The position numbers and the translations under genes are program-made. Below are positions 62,321-64,000 of a stretch of 64,000 bases of DNA, in pieces; within the stretch, counting starts at the first letter, position 1; every line of letters begins with the position of its first letter. The notes under the pieces were generated by a model. That model saw only the letters and a list, made by a program, of their open reading frames with translations, had not been told where the DNA came from and searched no databases. The stretch lies in assembly GCF_020786625.1 (NCBI RefSeq), contig NZ_JAJGRC010000001.1, positions 1,266,946 through 1,330,945 on the forward strand, written 5' to 3'. This stretch comes from Salinicoccus sp. RF5. Lineage in GTDB: Bacteria > Bacillota > Bacilli > Staphylococcales > Salinicoccaceae.

Positions 62321-63232
62321 CTAAAGCTGCTTCTTGCCGAAAAGGGAAGCAGCGATTTCAACAGCTTTCTCAGCAGTTTTATTCCTGTCATCGAGCAGAG
62401 GGTTCACTTCAACCAGATCCATTGAGGTGATCCGGTCCGAATCATTCAGTATGCTCATCGCCAGTTGTGTTTCGGATAATGAAAGGCCACCATTGACCGG
62501 TGTACCTGTACCAGGTGTTTCCATAGGATCCAAGCCATCGACATCGAGCGAAAGGTGGATGCCATCGCATTTTTCTTCAATATGGTCCAATGCCTGCTGC
62601 ATCACATCAGCAATGCCCAGCCTCCTGATATCCGTCATTGTAAAGGTTAGGATATCATTTTCTTGGATGAATTGCTTTTCCCCCTCATCCAAATCACGCA
62701 CTCCAACCAGGACGATGTTCTCAGGCTTAATCTTCGGCCCAGAATCATATAGGTTGACCAAGTCTGTATCACCAAGGCCGCATGATATGCCAAGTGGCAT
62801 GCCATGAATATTCCCGGATGGGGATGTCCTGCTGTCATTCAAATCCCCATGGGCATCATACCAGATGACTCCCAGATCATTGTAATGCCTGCTGATGCCG
62901 GCAAGTGAACCGATGGACAATGAATGGTCCCCACCCAGTATCAATGGAAAATGCCCATTGGACACCGATGCATCGACAGCTCCCGCCAGTATAGTATTGA
63001 AGTCTTTAACAGCATCATAATTCAACAGGTTATCATCATTCTTTATGTTGTGACGCCCTGCTTCAACCTCAAAGTTTCCTCTGATATTGCCCTTGTCGGT
63101 CACAGAGAGTCCCAATTCCTTCAAAATTTTTATCAGCCCTGCATATCTCAGAGCATCCGGACCGAAATCTACACCAAGTCTCGGTTGACCAAAAGCAGTA
63201 GCCGCACCGATAATATGTACATTCTGATTCAT
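62321..63232 (-). CDS. rocF: Arginase
   Basis: 303-aa manganese ureohydrolase splitting arginine to ornithine and urea. Metal ligands are His103 ('LGGDHSLSIGS'), Asp126, His128 and Asp130 ('WYDAHGDLND'), and the 'LSLDVDGLDP' aspartates; 'SMDLVEVNP' closes the site. ATG 63232 follows AAAGGGG. No other arginine-catabolism gene is adjacent, so it is likely monocistronic. Confidence 0.95.
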   Translation of the reverse strand: MNQNVHIIGAATAFGQPRLGVDFGPDALRYAGLIKILKELGLSVTDKGNIRGNFEVEAGRHNIKNDDNLLNYDAVKDFNTILAGAVDASVSNGHFPLILGGDHSLSIGSLAGISRHYNDLGVIWYDAHGDLNDSRTSPSGNIHGMPLGISCGLGDTDLVNLYDSGPKIKPENIVLVGVRDLDEGEKQFIQENDILTFTMTDIRRLGIADVMQQALDHIEEKCDGIHLSLDVDGLDPMETPGTGTPVNGGLSLSETQLAMSILNDSDRITSMDLVEVNPLLDDRNKTAEKAVEIAASLFGKKQL

Positions 63233-63323
63233 TGAATTCCCCTTTCCATTCATCTCACAGATACTATAGTATACAACCTTGGATTTTTATGCAAATATTA
63301 TTGCATAGACGAATAGAGGGGAA

Positions 63324-63356
63324 CAAAAAAGGCACCTTCCAAAGGAAGATGCCTTG
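63324..63356 (-). terminator. Terminator of the rRNA/tRNA operon
   Basis: Minus strand AAGGCATCTTCC-TTT-GGAAGGTGCCTT followed by a T-run, just after tRNA-Lys. Confidence 0.88.
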
Positions 63357-63360
63357 TGAG

Positions 63361-63433
63361 TGAGCCATAGAGGATTCGAACCTCTGACCCTCTGATTAAA
63401 AGTCAGATGCTCTACCAACTGAGCTAATGGCTC
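63361..63433 (-). tRNA. tRNA-Lys (TTT)
   Basis: 73-nt cloverleaf: acceptor GAGCCAT/ATGGCTC, D-arm AGCTCAGTTGGTAGAGC, anticodon loop CTTTTAA (anticodon TTT), T-loop GTTCGAATC, discriminator A. CCA is not encoded. Confidence 0.97.
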
Positions 63434-63437
63434 ATGG

Positions 63438-63509
63438 CTGGGCTAGCAGGATTCGAACCTGCGCATGACGGTACCAAAAACCGTTGCCTTACCGCTTGGC
63501 GATAGCCCA
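63438..63509 (-). tRNA. tRNA-Gln (TTG)
   Basis: 72-nt cloverleaf: acceptor TGGGCTA/TAGCCCA, anticodon loop TTTTGGT (TTG), T-loop GTTCGAATC, discriminator G. CCA is not encoded. Confidence 0.97.
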
Positions 63510-63522
63510 ATACTTTTAAAAA

Positions 63523-63603
63523 TGGAGGGGGGCAGATTCGAACTGCCGAACCCGAAGGAGCGGATTTACAGTCCGCCGCGTTTAGCCACTTCGCTACCCC
63601 TCC
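63523..63603 (-). tRNA. tRNA-Tyr (GTA)
   Basis: 81-nt class II tRNA with a long variable arm (CTCCTTCGGGTTC): acceptor GGAGGGG/CCCCTCC, anticodon loop CTGTAAA (GTA). Confidence 0.97.
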
Positions 63604-63607
63604 GTGG

Positions 63608-63680
63608 TGGAGAATGACGGGTTCGAACCGCCGACCCTCTGCTTGTAAGGCAGATGCTCTCCCAGCTGAGCTAATTCTCC
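63608..63680 (-). tRNA. tRNA-Val (TAC)
   Basis: 73-nt cloverleaf: acceptor GGAGAAT/ATTCTCC, anticodon loop CTTACAA (TAC), T-loop GTTCGAACC. Confidence 0.97.
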
Positions 63681-63686
63681 AATCAA

Positions 63687-63758
63687 TGACCCGTACGGGA
63701 TTCGAACCCGTGTTACCGCCGTGAAAGGGCGGTGTCTTAACCACTTGACCAACGGGCC
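63687..63758 (-). tRNA. tRNA-Glu (TTC)
   Basis: 72-nt cloverleaf: acceptor GGCCCGT/ACGGGTC with a G-U pair, anticodon loop CTTTCAC (TTC), T-loop GTTCGAATC. Confidence 0.97.
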
Positions 63759-63787
63759 AGCATATATGTAATTAAACAAAAAAATGG

Positions 63788-63859
63788 CTCCACAGGTAGG
63801 ATTCGAACCTACGACCGATCGGTTAACAGCCGATAGCTCTACCACTGAGCTACTGTGGA
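63788..63859 (-). tRNA. tRNA-Asn (GTT)
   Basis: 72-nt cloverleaf: acceptor TCCACAG/CTGTGGA, anticodon loop CTGTTAA (GTT), discriminator G. Confidence 0.97.
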
Positions 63860-63874
63860 ATAAAACAATGAATT

Positions 63875-63989
63875 GCCCGGCGGCGTCCTACTCTCACGGG
63901 ACGTCAGTCCAACTACCATCGGCGCTGGAGAGCTTAACTGCTGTGTTCGGCATGGGAACAGGTGGGGCCTCTCCGCCATTGCCACCGGA
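63875..63989 (-). rRNA. rrf: 5S ribosomal RNA
   Basis: 115-nt minus-strand 5S rRNA with the conserved segments CCTGTTCCCATGCCGAACAC and GTTAAGCTC, plus 'GATGGTAGT' and terminal complementarity TCCGGTGGC/GCCGCCGGGC. It begins a 5S-Asn-Glu-Val-Tyr-Gln-Lys tail; 23S and 16S should lie beyond the window end. Confidence 0.97.
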
Positions 63990-64000
63990 CAATATTCAGG

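Noticed and set aside
63424..63845. Overlapping minus-strand ORFs (106 and 83 aa)
   Set aside because: Translations of the tRNA cluster; not protein genes.

Overview
This is a chromosomal window from a low-to-moderate G+C Firmicute of the Staphylococcaceae. A moderately halophilic genus such as Salinicoccus or Jeotgalicoccus fits best. The grounds are the Staphylococcus-like YebC, QueF and LysM-CHAP proteins, a WalR-type box, CtsR boxes, a cdaA-cdaR-glmM-glmS locus with a glmS ribozyme, strongly acidic lipoproteins, and a DoeA-like ectoine hydrolase. The genus is an inference, since no 16S sequence lies in the window.

Layout. 1-5.5 kb: a family-5 peptide/oligopeptide ABC transporter, with the binding protein divergent from permease-permease-ATPase-ATPase; the promoter region carries CodY-like and cre-like sites. 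5.5-9.7 kb: DUF456 membrane protein, MFS exporter, LysR regulator, a SigB-type stress SDR and a DUF402 phosphatase. 9.7-13.0 kb: a YtrA-type GntR/ABC operon with a palindromic operator. 13.0-16.5 kb: SDR-yebC, a Bax-inhibitor-like protein and a LysM-LysM-CHAP wall hydrolase under a perfect WalR box. 16.5-21.3 kb: Rossmann protein, MFS, K+ channel, dicarboxylate symporter, GNAT, small membrane protein. 21.3-24.4 kb: queF with a preQ1 riboswitch, frnE and queCDE. 24.6-32.2 kb: cytosolic gamma-glutamyltransferase, trhO, quinone-type reductase, BASS symporter, O-methyltransferase, a 53-aa ORF and a DHA2 exporter. 32.2-39.1 kb: ywbE-SDR, ydjM, the membrane-fluidity module desK-desR plus des, DUF4256, a GlcG-like protein, a coupled small ORF and czcD. 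39.3-44.7 kb: DUF1801, gmhB-like HAD, aldo/keto reductase, SodC lipoprotein, a small lipoprotein, methyltransferase and aldehyde dehydrogenase. 44.9-50.2 kb: clpE with three CtsR boxes, DUF1801, then a cre-preceded pair of a cystathionine gamma-synthase-like gene and doeA. 50.2-53.0 kb: SurA-N lipoprotein and an anchored arylsulfotransferase.

53.1-55.2 kb is AT-rich and looks acquired. It holds a Vga-class ABC-F antibiotic-resistance protein behind a leader with a terminator hairpin and an alternative long-range stem. 55.4-60.7 kb is the conserved cell-wall precursor/c-di-AMP locus: CdaA makes c-di-AMP, CdaR modulates it, GlmM and GlmS make glucosamine-1-P, and glmS is under ribozyme feedback. 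60.7-63.3 kb: an XRE-TPR regulator, a small HTH regulator and arginase. The end is the 3' part of an rRNA operon (5S rRNA plus six tRNAs, minus strand).

Most of the window is ordinary core genome. The points most worth a second look are the attenuated Vga-like gene, the three-box CtsR control of clpE, the preQ1 switch placed only at queF, three 53-codon ORFs, the stress SDR that has lost its catalytic Lys, and the metal-ligand-less M24 hydrolase in a cre-controlled pair. I found no phage, transposase, CRISPR array or clearly new multigene defence system.
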